A stretch of DNA of 64,000 nucleotides from JBJMQS01 sp045802605 (GCA_045802605.1 JBJMQS010000057.1:186001-250000), one strand, 5' to 3'; counted from the first letter of the stretch, positions 1 through 9,290 are shown. Translations and numbers: made by a program. Notes: generated by a model from the sequence alone, not told the origin.

Positions 1-2
1 TC

Positions 3-128
3 AGCGACGCAAGGATACGCCGCGTCATTCATGGGTTGCTCAGCCGAGTTTATCGACTGGATCCTGAAGGCCGCGACAGGGATCTGTTGCGCGAGTACGC
101 TCTGTTGCGGCTCGCGCCGATCGCGTGA
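3..128 (+). CDS. 3' end of an unidentified upstream gene (partial)
   Basis: An open frame enters from the left edge and stops at TGA 126-128. Its last 41 or so residues are rich in Arg and Leu (ending LLREYALLRLAPIA) and match no family I recognise. The stop overlaps the GTG start of the next gene in a GTGA arrangement, which is typical of translationally coupled genes and is the main reason to think this frame is real. Only the tail is present, so no function can be given. Confidence 0.4.
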   Translation, partial: SDARIRRVIHGLLSRVYRLDPEGRDRDLLREYALLRLAPIA

Positions 129-1522
129 GCACGTTTCATTCAACTACAGTGGCTGCGCGTTGGGTGGCACCCGGCGCGCAGCCTTTTTTTGAAGATGCCT
201 GGATCGAAATTGTTGATGGCCGAATAACGGCGGTAGAACCGCGGCGTGGTCGTTCCGCCGAGTTTGATTTCGGCGATGCGGTCATCCTGCCTGGGTTGGT
301 GAATGCCCACGCACATCTTGATTTGACTGGTGCGCTCGGCCTCACACCGCCAAGATTGCCATTTCCCGACTGGTTGCGAGATGTGATTGCATTTCGGCGA
401 AATCGCACACCAGCACAAGTGGCCGCTGACATTGCGGTCGGAATTCGCGAGTCGATCGCATCCGGCACAACACTGGTCGGGGACATTGCGAGCCAAGGGG
501 CGTCGTGGAATGCTCTTGCCGGCTCACCGTTGAAGGGCGTCCTGTTTCATGAGTTGCTCGGGCTGACGGAGGAGCGAGCGGCTTCGTCGCTTCAGTCCGC
601 GAAGAGTTGGATTGAATCTCTAGGGTCTTCGTCCTCGTCCATCACTCAGGCCGCGGGTCCGCTCCCGCAACTCACTAGTTCCCTCCCCCCGGCCTCCGGT
701 CCCCTCCCCCCTTGTGGGGGAGGGATAGGGTGGGGGGTTGAGCCCTCGCGCGCTTCCACCCCCCACCCTATCCCTCCCCCACAAGGGGGGAGGGGACCGG
801 AAGGCCGGGGAAGGGAACAAGAATCCGACAAATGGAAACAGCTACGCTTGCGTCCCGGCTTAAGCCCGCATGCGCCTTATAGCTTTCGCTTTGATCGACT
901 CGTGGACATTGCACGATTCAATCTGCCAGTTGCCATACATTTCGCGGAGTCGCTCGACGAGATTGATTTGATCGCCGAGCATGACGGCGAGTTCGTGCCG
1001 TTTCTCGAAGAGCTCGGGGTCTGGGATACGACCGGATTGCCAGTTCTCGATGGCGGCGAGCATCCGCTGGCCGGTGCGAAAAATTTACTTTTGATCCACG
1101 GCAACTATTTGCCTGCGGACGCGTCGATCCCGGCAAACGCCACCGTCGTCTACTGTCCGCGCACACACGCGGCGTTTGGCCATCCGCCGCATCCCTTTCG
1201 CGAATGGCTCAAGCACGGAGTCAACGTCGCGCTCGGGACCGATTCGCTCGCAACGAATCCCGACTTATCGATTTTGAATGAGGCCCGGTTTGTTTTCGCG
1301 GCCCATCCCGATCTGGAACCACAAACGCTGTTATCCATGATCACCAAAATGGGTGCAAGCGCCCTCGGTTTTGGCGATGAGTGTGGGGTTATCGCTCCGG
1401 GATTTGCAACGGACCTGTGCGTCGTGGGTCTGGCCGGACTCGTCACTGACCCCTTGCAAGCCGTTTTTGCCGGAAATGGGCCAGTGCGGGCGGTTTTTGC
1501 CGATGGCTGGCGGGTGATTTAA
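125..1522 (+). CDS. Amidohydrolase, aminodeoxyfutalosine deaminase-like, with in-frame palindrome insert
   Basis: Metal-dependent amidohydrolase of 465 residues in the SsnA/MtaD/aminofutalosine-deaminase branch. The N-terminal metal motif is NAHAHLD after VILPGLV. Later come SPHAPYSF, IHFAES, a HGN segment and the GTDSLATN aspartate loop, so all metal-binding blocks are visible. The wording around the first His and the FPDWLRDVI segment resemble planctomycete proteins assigned to aminodeoxyfutalosine deamination in menaquinone synthesis; that substrate is inferred, since no other mqn gene is visible. The start is GTG overlapping the upstream stop. About 60 residues near positions 175-235 (Pro/Gly-rich, PLPPCGGGIGWG) have no place in the fold and are encoded by the inverted repeat at 678-818, which keeps the frame open. 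The insert falls between the first His motif and the middle catalytic blocks, so the enzyme may still fold. Confidence 0.75.
   Translation: MSTFHSTTVAARWVAPGAQPFFEDAWIEIVDGRITAVEPRRGRSAEFDFGDAVILPGLVNAHAHLDLTGALGLTPPRLPFPDWLRDVIAFRRNRTPAQVAADIAVGIRESIASGTTLVGDIASQGASWNALAGSPLKGVLFHELLGLTEERAASSLQSAKSWIESLGSSSSSITQAAGPLPQLTSSLPPASGPLPPCGGGIGWGVEPSRASTPHPIPPPQGGRGPEGRGREQESDKWKQLRLRPGLSPHAPYSFRFDRLVDIARFNLPVAIHFAESLDEIDLIAEHDGEFVPFLEELGVWDTTGLPVLDGGEHPLAGAKNLLLIHGNYLPADASIPANATVVYCPRTHAAFGHPPHPFREWLKHGVNVALGTDSLATNPDLSILNEARFVFAAHPDLEPQTLLSMITKMGASALGFGDECGVIAPGFATDLCVVGLAGLVTDPLQAVFAGNGPVRAVFADGWRVI
678..818. repeat. Long GC-rich inverted repeat inside a coding region
   Basis: Arms of 61 bases at 678-738 and 758-818 are reverse complements with only a few mismatches, separated by a 19-base loop. 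The arms are runs of C and G broken by TTGTGGGGGAGGGATAGGG. The element has no transposase and no stop in the host gene's frame. It resembles the small palindromic elements scattered through many planctomycete and proteobacterial genomes, which is family knowledge rather than a search result. Transcribed, it would form a very stable hairpin within the mRNA. Confidence 0.9.
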
Positions 1523-1672
1523 GCGTTTTCCGAGCGATCCGCACAATTGACCGATGAGGTTTTTGAGAATTCCGGGTCGTCGCTTGCAATCCCCCCCGCC
1601 GGCGCGTATCACCTATTAACTACCAAGCTTCGCCGGCCTACCTAACCGGCATACTCAGGGATGTGCATCAAC

Positions 1673-3262
1673 ATGCCGGACGGATATCTCTGCATGGTGT
1701 TGCACGCCCACCTGCCCTTCGTGCGGCATCCCGAATACGAGGACTTTCTGGAAGAGGATTGGCTTTACGAAGCCATCACCGAGACCTATTTGCCGCTTTT
1801 GGAAATGATGGAGGGCCTCGAGCAGGACAACATCGATTGGCGGCTGACGATTTCAGTATCGCCGACGCTCGCTGCCATGCTCGCCGACCCCTTATTGCAA
1901 CACCGCTACATTCGCCATCTCGACAATCTCATCAGTCTCGCTCACAAGGAACTGGAACGCACCCGCTGGCAGCCAGAGTTCTTCGCGCTGGCGGAGATGT
2001 ACAACGTCCGGCTGCAGCGCTGCAAAGACCTCTTCATCAAGAAGTACGGCAACAACTTGCTGAACGGCTTCCGCCATTTCTTCGAGACCGGCAAGCTGGA
2101 ATTGATTACCTGTGCGGCCACGCACGGCTTCATGCCGTTGATGCCGAACGAAAATGCGCGGCGAGCGCAGATCGAACTCGGGGCGCGAGAATTCGCCCGT
2201 CACATCGGCCGCCGGCCGAATGGCATTTGGCTCCCGGAGTGCGGATACATTCAAGGCGTTGATGCGTTGCTGGCCGAGAGCGGCTTCAAGTTCTTCTTCG
2301 TCGAGACGCACGGCGTCATGCACGCCGAGCCGCGGCCACAGCGCGGCGTGTATGCTCCCATTGCCTGCCCAGACAGCGGCGTTCACGCCTTCGCGCGCGA
2401 TGCAGAATCGTCGAAACAAGTGTGGAGTTCGATCGAAGGGTATCCTGGCGATGCGGTGTATCGGGAGTTTTATCGCGACGTCGGCTTTGATCTCGATTTC
2501 AACTATTTGAAGCCACACTTGCACGAGATCGGCATTCGGACCAATCTCGGCTTGAAGTATTACAGCATTACTGGCCAAGTAGAGTTGAGTCAGAAGAAAC
2601 CGTATGACCGGACAGCCGCCTTGCATAAAGCGGCTGACCACGCCGGCAACTTCATGTTCAACCGCGAGAAGCAAGTCGAGTGGTTGGCGGAGTCCATGGG
2701 TGATCGGCCGCCCATCATTGTCGCTCCATACGACGCCGAGTTGTTCGGCCATTGGTGGTATGAGGGGCCGGAGTGGATAAACTTTTTGCTCCGTAAGATT
2801 CACCACGACCAGCAGTTGGTCAAGACAATCACCCCGAGCGAGTATCTGGCGAAATACCCGAAGAACCAACGCTGCCAACCGCCGATGTCCACGTGGGGCG
2901 CGAATGGCTATTGCGAAGTGTGGCTTGATGAAACCAACGACTGGATTTATCCGCACCTGCACGAGATCGCCAATCGCATGGAGGATTTGGCAAAGGCCCA
3001 TTCTGATCCACATCCCCTGCTCCGCCGGGCCCTGAACCAGGCCGCTCGTGAACTGCTCCTTGCTCAATCCAGCGACTGGGCCTTCATCATCAAAACCGGC
3101 ACGATGATGGAATATGCGATCAAGCGGACCAACACGCACGTCGATAATTTCCTGCGGCTGCAGGATCAAATAAACCATGACCGGGTCGATGAACCCTGGC
3201 TGTCCGAAATGGAAGCCCGGCACAATATCTTCCCGGAGATTGACTATCGGCTGTACAGTTAG
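1673..3262 (+). CDS. GH57 family 1,4-alpha-glucan branching enzyme
   Basis: Cytoplasmic glycoside hydrolase family 57 protein of 529 residues, the usual size for GH57 branching enzymes, which add alpha-1,6 branches to glycogen. The N-terminus has the family LHAHLPFVRHPE motif. The nucleophile glutamate is in WLPECGY (Glu189 from this start), and the acid/base aspartate is in PYDAELFGHWW (Asp354). Both blocks are intact. Two ATGs are possible, at 1661 and 1673. I chose 1673 because the protein then begins MPDGYLCMV as in relatives, and the AGGG at 1657-1660 is too close to 1661. The gene stands alone, with 150 bases of non-coding sequence before it. An alpha-amylase-type activity is possible but less likely given the motifs. 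Confidence 0.85.
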   Translation: MPDGYLCMVLHAHLPFVRHPEYEDFLEEDWLYEAITETYLPLLEMMEGLEQDNIDWRLTISVSPTLAAMLADPLLQHRYIRHLDNLISLAHKELERTRWQPEFFALAEMYNVRLQRCKDLFIKKYGNNLLNGFRHFFETGKLELITCAATHGFMPLMPNENARRAQIELGAREFARHIGRRPNGIWLPECGYIQGVDALLAESGFKFFFVETHGVMHAEPRPQRGVYAPIACPDSGVHAFARDAESSKQVWSSIEGYPGDAVYREFYRDVGFDLDFNYLKPHLHEIGIRTNLGLKYYSITGQVELSQKKPYDRTAALHKAADHAGNFMFNREKQVEWLAESMGDRPPIIVAPYDAELFGHWWYEGPEWINFLLRKIHHDQQLVKTITPSEYLAKYPKNQRCQPPMSTWGANGYCEVWLDETNDWIYPHLHEIANRMEDLAKAHSDPHPLLRRALNQAARELLLAQSSDWAFIIKTGTMMEYAIKRTNTHVDNFLRLQDQINHDRVDEPWLSEMEARHNIFPEIDYRLYS

Positions 3263-3312
3263 ATAAGCCCCGCGCCGAATCTCGGGCTTCCAATAACGGC
3301 GCACCAGTTCCC

Positions 3313-4416
3313 ATGGCTAATGCCAAGCTTCGCCAGGCGATTGCCCATGAGGCCGCCCGGCTCATGTACGAACGCGTCGAGTCCGAATATTACACTGCAA
3401 AATGGAAGGCCGCGAAGCGGCTTTGCCCACAACGCTGCAAACCCGAAGACTTGCCGAGCAACGCCGAGATTCGGCAACTCGTGCAGACGTTTGCTCATCT
3501 CTACGAAGGCGATCGCCGGACGGAAAATCTGCGCGACATGCGGCTGGCGGCACTCAAGCTCATGCGCATCTTGCGCCGATTTAAGCCACGCTTGATCGGC
3601 AGCGTGATGACGGGCCACGTACGGCAAGGCTCTGACATCGACTTACATGTATTTAGCGATACCGTTTCGCCGATTACCGACACACTTGAATACGAAGGCC
3701 TCCGATACGATCTGGAACGCAAGCAAGTCCGCAAGCACGATGAAACTCGTGTCTTCACGCACATCCACGTAAGCGATCGATTCGATTTCGAGTTGACCGT
3801 CTATGCCGAGGACCAAGCACACTACGTATTCACGAGTTCCATCACCGGTAAAGGAATTGAACGGGCATCGATCGCGGAGCTGGAGCAACTGATCGAACGC
3901 GAGTACCCGGACGTGAATTTAGAGGCACTTGATGAGCCGGCCGGCCCGGTCGATGATCCTTACCCCGTCTTTCGAATGTTGCTGTTACCGCTGGAGTCTG
4001 TGAAGCAGAAAAGCGAGTATCATCCCGAGGGCGATGCACTTTACCACTCGCTCCAGGTGTTCGCGCTGGCCAAAGACCATCGACCATATGACGTCGAGTT
4101 TTTGCAGGCCGCGCTTTTGCACGACATTGGGAAAGCCATCGACCGAAATGACCATGTCACGGCTGGGCTGCGCACCCTCGATGGGCTGATCACCGAGCGG
4201 ACACAATTCCTCGTCGCCAATCACATGGCAGCGCATGAATACCGCGAGGGTTCGCTCGCTCCGCGCAAACGCGATCGGTTGAAGGAGTCACCGGATTTTG
4301 ATGACTTGCTGCTATTGTCCGAGTTGGATCGAGCTGGCCGCGTGGCAGGGGCACAGGTTGGCACGCTAGATGAGGCCTTGGCTTACATCAAGGCGATGGA
4401 AGAAGAAAACGGTTAA
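3313..4416 (+). CDS. Nucleotidyltransferase plus HD-domain protein
   Basis: Protein of 367 residues with two parts. The N-terminal half has a nucleotidyltransferase signature, IGSVMTGHVRQGSDIDLHVF, whose paired acidic residues (GSDIDL) would bind metal, followed by the third acidic block near FDFELTVY. The C-terminal half has an HD phosphohydrolase motif, LLHDIGKAI, followed by a distal His block (NHMAAHEYREG). The combination recalls tRNA CCA-adding enzymes and GlnD-like proteins, but the fold order and length match neither closely, so the substrate is unknown. It follows the GH57 gene by 50 bases on the same strand and ends in a 36-base inverted repeat. Confidence 0.7.
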   Translation: MANAKLRQAIAHEAARLMYERVESEYYTAKWKAAKRLCPQRCKPEDLPSNAEIRQLVQTFAHLYEGDRRTENLRDMRLAALKLMRILRRFKPRLIGSVMTGHVRQGSDIDLHVFSDTVSPITDTLEYEGLRYDLERKQVRKHDETRVFTHIHVSDRFDFELTVYAEDQAHYVFTSSITGKGIERASIAELEQLIEREYPDVNLEALDEPAGPVDDPYPVFRMLLLPLESVKQKSEYHPEGDALYHSLQVFALAKDHRPYDVEFLQAALLHDIGKAIDRNDHVTAGLRTLDGLITERTQFLVANHMAAHEYREGSLAPRKRDRLKESPDFDDLLLLSELDRAGRVAGAQVGTLDEALAYIKAMEEENG

Positions 4417-4516
4417 GAATTAACCGCAGAGTACGCAGAGAGCGCTGAGATAGACCGGAGAAGACCTCTTTTTAGTATTTTCTCAGCGCTCTCTGCGTAC
4501 TCTGCGGTTAATTCTT
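4415..4516. repeat. Perfect 36-base inverted repeat between convergent genes
   Basis: Arms 4415-4450 and 4481-4516 are exact reverse complements, containing the string AACCGCAGAGTACGCAGAGA, with a 30-base loop. A T-run (4514-4520) follows the right arm, so it could also end transcription of the HD-domain gene and, read on the other strand, of purH. Similar CTCTGCG-type palindromes occur as dispersed elements in several bacterial phyla (general knowledge). Confidence 0.9.
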
Positions 4517-4531
4517 TTTTGCGTTGAATTC

Positions 4532-6103
4532 CTAATGACGGAAGTGGCGTACTCCGGTGAATACCATGGCCAAGCCATGCTCGTCGCAGGCGGCGATGCA
4601 CTCTTCATCGCGGATGGAGCCACCGGGCTGAATGATCGCGGTGACGCCGGCTTTGGCGGCCGCGTCCACGTTGTCTCGAAAGGGGAAGAAGGCGTCGGAC
4701 GCTAGCACAGTTCCTCGCGCCCGCTCGCCGGCTTTTTTGACCGCAATCTCGGTCGAATCCACGCGGCTCATCTGGCCGGCACCGACGCCGACGACTTGCC
4801 CGCCCTTGGCAAGCACGATTGCATTCGACTTTACGTGCTTGCACACGAGCCACGCGAATTCAAGCCCCGACCGCTCGTCGATCGTGGGGTGGCGTTTGCT
4901 GACGACTTTCAGGGACGCGAAGTCCTGACTACCGCGGTCGGCCGATTGCACGAGGACGCCGCCGCTAATGCGGCGAAAATCCAGTCCGGTGAGCGTTGAT
5001 GGCACGCCACCCGTTCGCAAGAGGCGCACATTCTTCTTCCAGGTCGGCCGAGTGCGGATCATCTCCAATGCATCGTCGGCGAAATCCGGTGCGATGATGG
5101 CCTCGACAAAACGATTCGGCTCCGTGACCAGTTCTGCGGTGGGGGCATCCACCGGCCGATTGAACGCTAGCACGCCGCCATAGGCGCTGAGCGGGTCGCC
5201 GTCAAACGCTTTGGCGAGAGCGTCGCGCAGAGTTGTGGCGGTGCCGACGCCGCAGGGGTTGTTGTGCTTGATGACGACGGCTGTGGGAGCGGCAAATTCG
5301 GTGGCGAGGTTCCAAGAGCTATCAAGATCAAGCAAATTGTTGTAGGAGAGTTCTTTGCCGTGCAACTGTTCAGCGGTGGCTAGGCTGTGCGCCAATGGCT
5401 TCGAATCTTCATAAAACGCGGCATGCTGGTGCGGGTTTTCGCCATAGCGCAGATTTAGCTTGCGCGCAAAGCCCAACGACATCCTCTCCGGAAACTCTTC
5501 TGACAGCCCGGCTTCTCGGAAATAACGGGAAATGGCAGAATCGTACGTGGCGGTGCGGGCAAATGCGGCAGCCGCCCAGCGCTTGCGGGCTTCAAGCGTC
5601 GTCGCTCCTTTGTTTTGCTGCAATTCGCTCAGCAACGCGCCATACTGATTTGGATCCACAATGACTGCGACGCCGTCGTGGTTCTTCGCCGCCGCGCGTA
5701 TCATCGTCGGCCCACCGACGTCGATGTTTTCGATGACTTCGGCCCACTCGGCAGTTGGTTTTGCAACGGTGGCTTCAAATGGATAGAGATTGACCACCAC
5801 TAAATCGATTGGCCCGATTTCGTGCGAGCTGAGAGTACGTTCGTGCGCCGGATTGTCCCGGATCGCCAAGATGCCGGCGTGGATCTTCGGGTGCAACGTC
5901 TTCACCCGGCCATCAAGCATCTCTGGAAACTGGGTGACATCGGCGACTTCGCGGACAGCGATGCCAGCTTCCTTCAGCACCTTGAACGTGCCTCCGGTGG
6001 AGATGAGTTCGACTTGGAGTTCTATCAGGCCGCGGGCGAGATCGATCAACCCGGATTTGTCGCTGACGCTGAGTAGTGCTCGACGAATGCGACGCAGGCT
6101 CAT
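4532..6103 (-). CDS. purH: Bifunctional AICAR transformylase / IMP cyclohydrolase
   Basis: Catalyses the last two steps of IMP synthesis: formylation of AICAR with 10-formyl-THF, then ring closure. At 523 residues it is full length. The N-terminal MGS-like cyclohydrolase domain has ALLSVSDKSG, STGGT and GRVKTLHPKIHAGIL. The C-terminal transformylase domain has the KHNNPCGVG block with the catalytic Lys-His pair, and ends MVFTGVRHFRH as expected. The start at 6103 is supported by GAGG six bases upstream. It lies 30 bases downstream of tilS on the same strand, so the two are probably co-transcribed. It is convergent with the HD-domain gene across the 4415-4516 repeat. Confidence 0.97.
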   Translation of the reverse strand: MSLRRIRRALLSVSDKSGLIDLARGLIELQVELISTGGTFKVLKEAGIAVREVADVTQFPEMLDGRVKTLHPKIHAGILAIRDNPAHERTLSSHEIGPIDLVVVNLYPFEATVAKPTAEWAEVIENIDVGGPTMIRAAAKNHDGVAVIVDPNQYGALLSELQQNKGATTLEARKRWAAAAFARTATYDSAISRYFREAGLSEEFPERMSLGFARKLNLRYGENPHQHAAFYEDSKPLAHSLATAEQLHGKELSYNNLLDLDSSWNLATEFAAPTAVVIKHNNPCGVGTATTLRDALAKAFDGDPLSAYGGVLAFNRPVDAPTAELVTEPNRFVEAIIAPDFADDALEMIRTRPTWKKNVRLLRTGGVPSTLTGLDFRRISGGVLVQSADRGSQDFASLKVVSKRHPTIDERSGLEFAWLVCKHVKSNAIVLAKGGQVVGVGAGQMSRVDSTEIAVKKAGERARGTVLASDAFFPFRDNVDAAAKAGVTAIIQPGGSIRDEECIAACDEHGLAMVFTGVRHFRH

Positions 6104-6133
6104 GGTGATCCTCGAATAAGGAATGCGCGTATC

Positions 6134-7102
6134 TTAGGCACCGGGGCCGACACGGACGATCCGCGGCAATAACCGGACACGGATGTTGCCCGGCAGATCC
6201 ATGGCCGGCACATTTCCTCGAACAAAATCGGCCAATCGACTCCACTCACGGAAGCCCATGCCATCCCGCGGCCAACGCTCCCGCCGCCAGAGATAGCGCC
6301 ACATGAGAGGGAGGCGATCTGCGGGTAGCTGGAGCAATTTGGCTTGATCCAGCACGCACAAGTCACCGCTTCGAGGTCGCTCGCAAGACGCGAGCAACTG
6401 CCGGGCCTGGCGAAATTCCGCTCGGCGGGCTTTACGTGCCAACTCCGCCAAGCGACATAGATGATTGACGACCCCGGAATTGAACGACTCGAGCAGGGGC
6501 ATCACTTCGGCACGAATTCGATTGCGGGTGAATTGCGGTGAAAGGTTCGTTTCGTCGGTGCGAAAATCTTGCCGCCGCGCTTCCAGATACGTCAAGATTT
6601 CGTGCCGCCGCACGCTGAGCAATGGCCGGGATGTCGTGATGCCTGCGCGTCGGCTGCGTGGCAAGATGCCTGCGAGCCCGCAAATACCAGCGCCGCGGAT
6701 CATGCGGTGAAGAACTGTTTCGGCTTGATCGTCGGCAGTATGGCCGGTCACGATGGTGCTGGCGCCTGTTTCTACTGCGATTGTGCGGAGTGCCTGGTAG
6801 CGCAATCGCCGGGCGGTGGCCTCGATGTTGCGGCCGCCCGATGCCATTGCGACGTCGGCGATGACTCCACAAAACGGCATCCCAAACTTGGAGGCGAGTT
6901 CCTTTACGAACAATTCATCGCGATCACTTGCTTCGCCACGCAATCGATGATTGATGTGGGCGACGATGACGTCAGATTGCAGTTGGTGTAATGCGGTCAA
7001 CAATGCGACACTATCGGTCCCACCGGAGACGGCCGCGACCATTTTGCCGGCATGGCTGCCGAGCCCGCGTTGAAGTGCGTCAATTACTGCAGATTCCGCC
7101 AT
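6134..7102 (-). CDS. tilS: tRNA(Ile)-lysidine synthase
   Basis: Modifies C34 of the AUA-decoding tRNA-Ile to lysidine using ATP and lysine. The PP-loop SGGTDSVALLTAL is near residue 20, followed by HINHRLRG, the ATARRLRY block and TGHTADDQAETVLHRMIRGAG. At about 322 residues it lacks the C-terminal tRNA-binding domains of the E. coli enzyme (about 430 residues), as do the short TilS forms of several phyla. I start it at ATG 7102 (MAESAVIDAL). A longer frame to 7186 exists, but it would run into the divergent protease gene. Probable first gene of a tilS-purH unit. Confidence 0.93.
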   Translation of the reverse strand: MAESAVIDALQRGLGSHAGKMVAAVSGGTDSVALLTALHQLQSDVIVAHINHRLRGEASDRDELFVKELASKFGMPFCGVIADVAMASGGRNIEATARRLRYQALRTIAVETGASTIVTGHTADDQAETVLHRMIRGAGICGLAGILPRSRRAGITTSRPLLSVRRHEILTYLEARRQDFRTDETNLSPQFTRNRIRAEVMPLLESFNSGVVNHLCRLAELARKARRAEFRQARQLLASCERPRSGDLCVLDQAKLLQLPADRLPLMWRYLWRRERWPRDGMGFREWSRLADFVRGNVPAMDLPGNIRVRLLPRIVRVGPGA

Positions 7103-7179
7103 CGCTAGCTCGTTACAAATCCACTCGCGGTGGGTAAGCCGTATAACGTCTGACGTCTTTGAGTGTAACGGAATTGACC

Positions 7180-8202
7180 GTGCCAAAAAACGACTTGCAG
7201 GGATTGATTCTGTTCCTGATAGTGATCACCCTTCCCTATCTCGTATTTCTCGTCTTACCGCAACGACTTCGACCTCATTTCCCGCCCTCGCACATTCGCA
7301 TGGTTCCCTGGCTTGGAGCCGTCGTAATTTTGTGCTTCTTAATTCTCTTCATTTTGCATGGCGCGGCGGCAGATTACATTCCGCAACTCAAGGCCATCAA
7401 GAACCCCTGGCGGCAACTCGTCGCTTCGGCGTGGTTTATCAATCCCGAACTCGTCCTTGTGTTTTTACTACTCTGGCCTGCATTGCCATATTCCGCACCC
7501 ATCTCGGCGAAGCGCGTCCTGAGAAATGTCGGCTTGGGAATTCTAACGTGGTCGCTAATCACCCCGGCCGTCGTTGCGATTCATTTCGTTGTGAATTGGA
7601 TTTGGCAATTCGCTGGCCCGGTCCCCGAGCACGCGCTCATCACAGAACTCCGGCTCAATCGAGCCGAGACGACCTATTGGGCGCTGGTAGCTATGGAAGC
7701 CGTTGCGCTAGCACCGCTACGAGAGGAACTTTTCTTTCGGGGAATACTTCAGCCCTGGATCTTGCAGCGGCGCTGGGGCGGTGATGTCGCCTTCGCACTC
7801 GCGGCCATCGCAGGGTTTCTATTTGTCGGCGACGTCTCCTGGAAGTTGGCCATTCAACCGGTCATTTTTGTGTTCGTGGTCGTCTTTACGCTCTCATTGT
7901 TGGAGCGTTTGTTGCCGGCGATTCCGATGTCTCGACCCCGTTGGTGGCGGACTCTTTTCCCGCCGTTAGCCCATGGCATCGCGATAACGGGGGCAGAACT
8001 GCGTCGAGGAATTGTTGGAGTGAGCGTGCTATTCGCGATGTTGCACGCGCAGAGTTGGCCTGACCCCATTGCGTTGACAGTCTTGGGCATCGGATTGGGC
8101 TGGCTCGCATGGCGTACACAGAGTTTGGCCGCGCCGGTTGTTTGTCATGCACTGTTCAACGTGATGTCGCTGGCCCAATTGCGATTTGGCAGTGCTCCAT
8201 AA
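7180..8202 (+). CDS. CPBP family intramembrane metalloprotease
   Basis: Multi-pass inner-membrane protein of about 340 residues with the Abi/CPBP signature: LREELFFRGIL (the EExxxR motif), then FAMLHAQSW and HALFNVMSL, whose His and Asn would complete the metal site. At least seven hydrophobic segments are visible. The family includes CAAX-type prenyl proteases and bacteriocin-immunity proteins; the substrate here is unknown. The start is uncertain: TTG at 7159 or 7174, or GTG at 7180. I prefer GTG 7180, with GGA seven bases upstream, because it leaves room for the divergent tilS start. It is convergent with the YgfZ gene, with only 8 bases between the stops. Confidence 0.85.
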   Translation: MPKNDLQGLILFLIVITLPYLVFLVLPQRLRPHFPPSHIRMVPWLGAVVILCFLILFILHGAAADYIPQLKAIKNPWRQLVASAWFINPELVLVFLLLWPALPYSAPISAKRVLRNVGLGILTWSLITPAVVAIHFVVNWIWQFAGPVPEHALITELRLNRAETTYWALVAMEAVALAPLREELFFRGILQPWILQRRWGGDVAFALAAIAGFLFVGDVSWKLAIQPVIFVFVVVFTLSLLERLLPAIPMSRPRWWRTLFPPLAHGIAITGAELRRGIVGVSVLFAMLHAQSWPDPIALTVLGIGLGWLAWRTQSLAAPVVCHALFNVMSLAQLRFGSAP

Positions 8203-8210
8203 TACAGTCA

Positions 8211-9272
8211 TTAGTTGAATGGGAAGGCAACAACCGTGGCATCGGGACCACTGGGCTCCGCGAGATGCAGTCGTGAACCCAGCTGTTCGAATCCTCGTCG
8301 CACATACCCCAACGCGATGGGCCCGAACCGCGGTGAATCGACGCACGATGTGATGAGCCCGGCTTCGGCATCAGCAAATAGCTTCGTACCCGCATCGACC
8401 AATGCAGATAGTTTCAAACCGCGGAAATAGCGACTCAAGAACCCAGCCCGATCGCGGGCCATCACAATCGGCTCCTGGCCGAGGTAGCAACCCTTGGTGA
8501 AGCTGACGGCATCGGTCCGGCCAACTTCCTGCACAAAACGGTTCTCGTCGATGTCGATGCCGTAGACCGGCGTTCCGGCTTCGACGCGCAGCCACTCTGC
8601 TGCTTGCGTGCCGGCCGGCATCGCCCCCGCTTGGACCAATGCATCCCACACAGCAACAGCCTTCGTGTTTAGGCAAACGACATCGAAGCCGGGCAAACCG
8701 AGTGGGTCATATCGGCGCACATGTACCACCACACCGGCGATAGTTCGCTCCATATGCTGGTGCAAAGCCAAGTCTGGCAATGGTTCCCCGATTGCTCGGC
8801 TCAACACCTCTGCTGCCTTTGGCCCAGTGACGTGCATCTGAGCGAAGTCGCGCGTCCTGTTTTGCAATTCCACTTGTTCGGCGATGAGGTGCCGATCCAG
8901 ATGCTGCATAAGTTTGGCGTCATAGCCCGGCGTAACATCGATCCACATGGCGTCGCGGTCACCAAGCCGCAGACGATAAATGCGGACATGAAACAAAGCG
9001 CGGGCTCGCACGTTGCAGAAGAATGCCTCGCAACCGGCGCCGAGCGGCATCGACTGGATATCGTTGGTGCTGAGATTGTGTAAGTACTGCGGGGCTTCCG
9101 GGCCTGAGACTTCAATCTTGCCGGTCGAGGAGACGTCAATCAGGATTGCTGACGCGCAAGCCGCCTCATATTCCACTCGCGGATCGCCGAATGACACGGG
9201 GACTTCATAGCCACCGAGGTCGGTTAGAGCGGGAGCTAATTTGGTACGTTCGGCTAGCGGGCTAAGTGCCAA
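8211..9272 (-). CDS. ygfZ: YgfZ/GcvT-type folate-binding protein
   Basis: Member of the aminomethyltransferase (GcvT) superfamily, 353 residues, with the YgfZ hallmark KGCYLGQEPI near residue 250, where the Cys is conserved in this branch. YgfZ (IbaG/IscA pathway) helps make or repair Fe-S clusters with tetrahydrofolate. The N-terminal fold is complete, including the NLSTNDI segment. The start is TTG at 9272, backed by AGGAG eight bases upstream, so the rare start looks genuine. No glycine-cleavage genes are nearby, which favours the YgfZ role over GcvT. Upstream lies the 9291-9390 inverted repeat. Confidence 0.85.
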   Translation of the reverse strand: MALSPLAERTKLAPALTDLGGYEVPVSFGDPRVEYEAACASAILIDVSSTGKIEVSGPEAPQYLHNLSTNDIQSMPLGAGCEAFFCNVRARALFHVRIYRLRLGDRDAMWIDVTPGYDAKLMQHLDRHLIAEQVELQNRTRDFAQMHVTGPKAAEVLSRAIGEPLPDLALHQHMERTIAGVVVHVRRYDPLGLPGFDVVCLNTKAVAVWDALVQAGAMPAGTQAAEWLRVEAGTPVYGIDIDENRFVQEVGRTDAVSFTKGCYLGQEPIVMARDRAGFLSRYFRGLKLSALVDAGTKLFADAEAGLITSCVDSPRFGPIALGYVRRGFEQLGSRLHLAEPSGPDATVVAFPFN

Positions 9273-9290
9273 AATTCTTACTCCTGTTTG

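Noticed and set aside
620..820. Pro/Arg/Gly-rich frame on the minus strand
   Set aside because: It is a translation of the GC-rich palindrome, open in several frames because of its composition.
1892..3304. Long open frame (470 codons) on the minus strand
   Set aside because: It is antisense to the GH57 gene, whose motifs are intact, and shows no domain of its own.
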